NCBI GenBank assembly: GCA_036345935.2
Contig: JADWOT020000009.1
Span: 6,343,381-6,407,380 of the forward strand
Reading direction: 5' to 3'
Length of the DNA: 64,000 bases
DNA from: Taenia hydatigena
Taxonomy: Eukaryota > Platyhelminthes > Cestoda > Cyclophyllidea > Taeniidae
Position 1 is the first letter of the stretch. Each line of letters opens with the position of its first letter. A program made the position numbers and the translations under genes. Shown in pieces: positions 62,521 to 64,000 of this stretch. A model generated the notes under the pieces. That model worked only from the letters and a program-made list of their open reading frames with translations, had not been told where the DNA came from and did not search any database.

Positions 62521-64000
62521 ATGCTTGGCAGAGCGCCGTTGCTCTCGGTCTGGGCAGGGCCATCTCTTCGTTTCGATTTGATATTCGAGTGCTCCACAAC
62601 CCGAGCCCGCGTGTGTCGCCTCTTCTTCCCCTCCCACTGCCCCGCAGGTCCGGTGGAGACGCCGGTCTACATGCCTGTGGGCACCCAAGGCACTATAAAG
62701 GGGGTGACGGTGGGACAGCTAGAGGCAATAGACTGCCGTCTTCTGCTAGGAAATGCCTACCATCTCGGCCATCGACCGGGTCCCAAGACGCTGATTCGTG
62801 CTGGCGGACTGCACGCCTTCATGTCTTGGCCTCGCGGCATCCTCACTGATTCGGGGGGCTTTCAGATGGTTTCCCTTTCCAAACTTTCTTCTACCGACGA
62901 GCAGGGCACTCACTTTTGCTCACCTCACGACGCTTCCGAGATGCTCCTCACACCCGAGGAGTCAGTGGGTCGAATTCAAGCCTCCATTGGATCTGACATC
63001 GTGATGCAACTGGACCATGTGCTGCATGTCAAGACTATGGGGGAGGAAGTGTACGAGTCTACGCGGCGCTCTATTAGGTGGTTGGATAGGTGTATTGAAG
63101 CCCATAAACCCCAACTTCAACGACAAAGCCTCTTCGCCATCACCCAGGGTGCCTTATACGAGGACCTCCGTGATGAGTGTATCAGGGAGATGACGAAACG
63201 CAAGGACAAAGTACTTTGATAAACCACGAAAATTTGCTGCCATTGTTTTTTTACGTTTTTGGATCACATTATCATTAAATTCATTTGGGCTGTTTTCAGC
63301 ACCTACCAAGGGATCAACGTATTTTTAGATTTGATCTTTACCTTATTGCAGGTGCAAGGGTTCGCCGTCGGCGGGTTGAGCGGGGGCGAGGCAAAGTCTG
63401 ACTTTTGTCGCACCGTCCATCAGTCTACAGGTCTGCTACCCCGTGACAGGCCTCGCTACTTAATGGGTGTTGGCTTTCCTATTGATCTGATTGTTTGTGT
63501 TGCTTTGGGTTGTGACATGTTTGACTGCGTCTATCCCACGCGAACAGCCCGATTTGGCCAAGCTCTTGTCGATTGGGGGCTGGTAAGTAGTGCTCCTTTA
63601 CAACCAGGATAGTTGCCAAATAAGAGCACTCCGTTACCACATTTCGGATTTATACTTATGGTTTTCATTGAAGGTTAATCTCCGTTTGACAGACTACACG
63701 TATGACTTTCGTCCAATTGAGCCCGGGTGTCCGTGTCCTGCATGTTCTGGCAACGTCTCCCGCTCCTGGCTCCACGCTGCTTTTGGTGCTCGTCAGTCAA
63801 ATGCCGCCTCATACGTCAGCCTGCATAACCTCACCTACCTGCTCAATCTCATGCGCCGGATTAGGAGGGCCATTCTAGCCAATGCCTTCCCCAGGTTTGT
63901 TTGTGAGTTTTTCCAACGGCGCTGCAAACCGTCAAAGTCTAATTCTCGAGGTCGCGAATCTTACATTGACGCGGAGTACGAATTCGACGAAGTGCCTTCT
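62521..64000 (+). CDS. QTRT1: Queuine tRNA-ribosyltransferase catalytic subunit (3' partial)
   Basis: The enzyme swaps guanine 34 for queuine in the anticodon of His, Asn, Asp and Tyr tRNAs, as a dimer with QTRT2, in cytosol and on the mitochondrial surface. Exons are 62521-63210, 63352-63582 and 63674 to the window edge, all in phase 0, giving 416 residues so far. Seen: [27 protein letters not shown] with D110, MQLD with D165 and TQG with Q209 of the base pocket, [11 protein letters not shown], and the nucleophile region [16 protein letters not shown] (D288). The zinc site is C326, C328, C331 and H358. Two small changes near the pocket are LDH where human has LDD and QGA where QGG is usual. 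Donor GTACTT at 63211 is weak but the only one that fits. Open frame continues 22 codons upstream of the ATG to the acceptor at 62454, so an N-terminal extension is possible. Confidence 0.93.

Overview
The window is eukaryotic and animal. Genes are split by introns from 30 nt to about 7 kb, with clean GT...AG borders and mostly T-rich ...TTTTAG acceptors. There are no operons with ribosome binding sites and no phage, CRISPR or insertion sequences. The gene set (anosmin, a cilium coiled-coil protein, CHP1, eukaryotic queuine tRNA-ribosyltransferase) is metazoan. Very short introns (30 and 32 nt) near the 5' end of one gene, with longer ones further in, are a known flatworm habit. My best guess is a platyhelminth (tapeworm or fluke), but the sequence alone does not prove it.

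Layout. 1-7395: last four visible exons of a FEZ/UNC-76-like protein (+), gene start outside the window. 7.4-17.4 kb: no gene seen. 17.5-37.1 kb: complete anosmin-1 (Kallmann protein) homologue (+), 14 exons over 19 kb, with a CCAAT/E-box promoter-like block before it. 40.6-41.6 kb: small tandem CCCH zinc-finger gene (-), tristetraprolin/TIS11 type, with a TATA box. 45.3-48.5 kb: CCDC42/CFAP73-type axonemal coiled-coil gene (+). 52.5-53.9 kb: CHP1, an N-myristoylated EF-hand protein (-). 54.5-54.9 kb: repeat-like island with (AT)15. 56.3-57.7 kb: mitochondrial carrier of the SCaMC group without EF hands (-). 58.6-62.2 kb: large C2H2/CCHC zinc-finger protein with a Tyr/Gln/Ser-rich N-terminus (+). 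62.5-64.0 kb: QTRT1 (+), running off the right edge.

The left 42 kb is gene-poor with long AT-rich introns; the right 12 kb is compact. There the carrier and zinc-finger genes diverge, and the zinc-finger and QTRT1 genes follow head to tail only about 290 nt apart. The genes do not form one pathway. The most unusual points are a predicted 30-nt GC-AG intron inside the first EF-hand of CHP1, a possible 27-nt microexon that would restore a fibronectin strand in anosmin, a hydrophobic GPI-like C-terminus on anosmin, and the ZNF-QTRT1 junction, which could be a trans-spliced pair or an in-frame read-through fusion. All exon models were made by eye from splice sites and reading phase, without transcript support.
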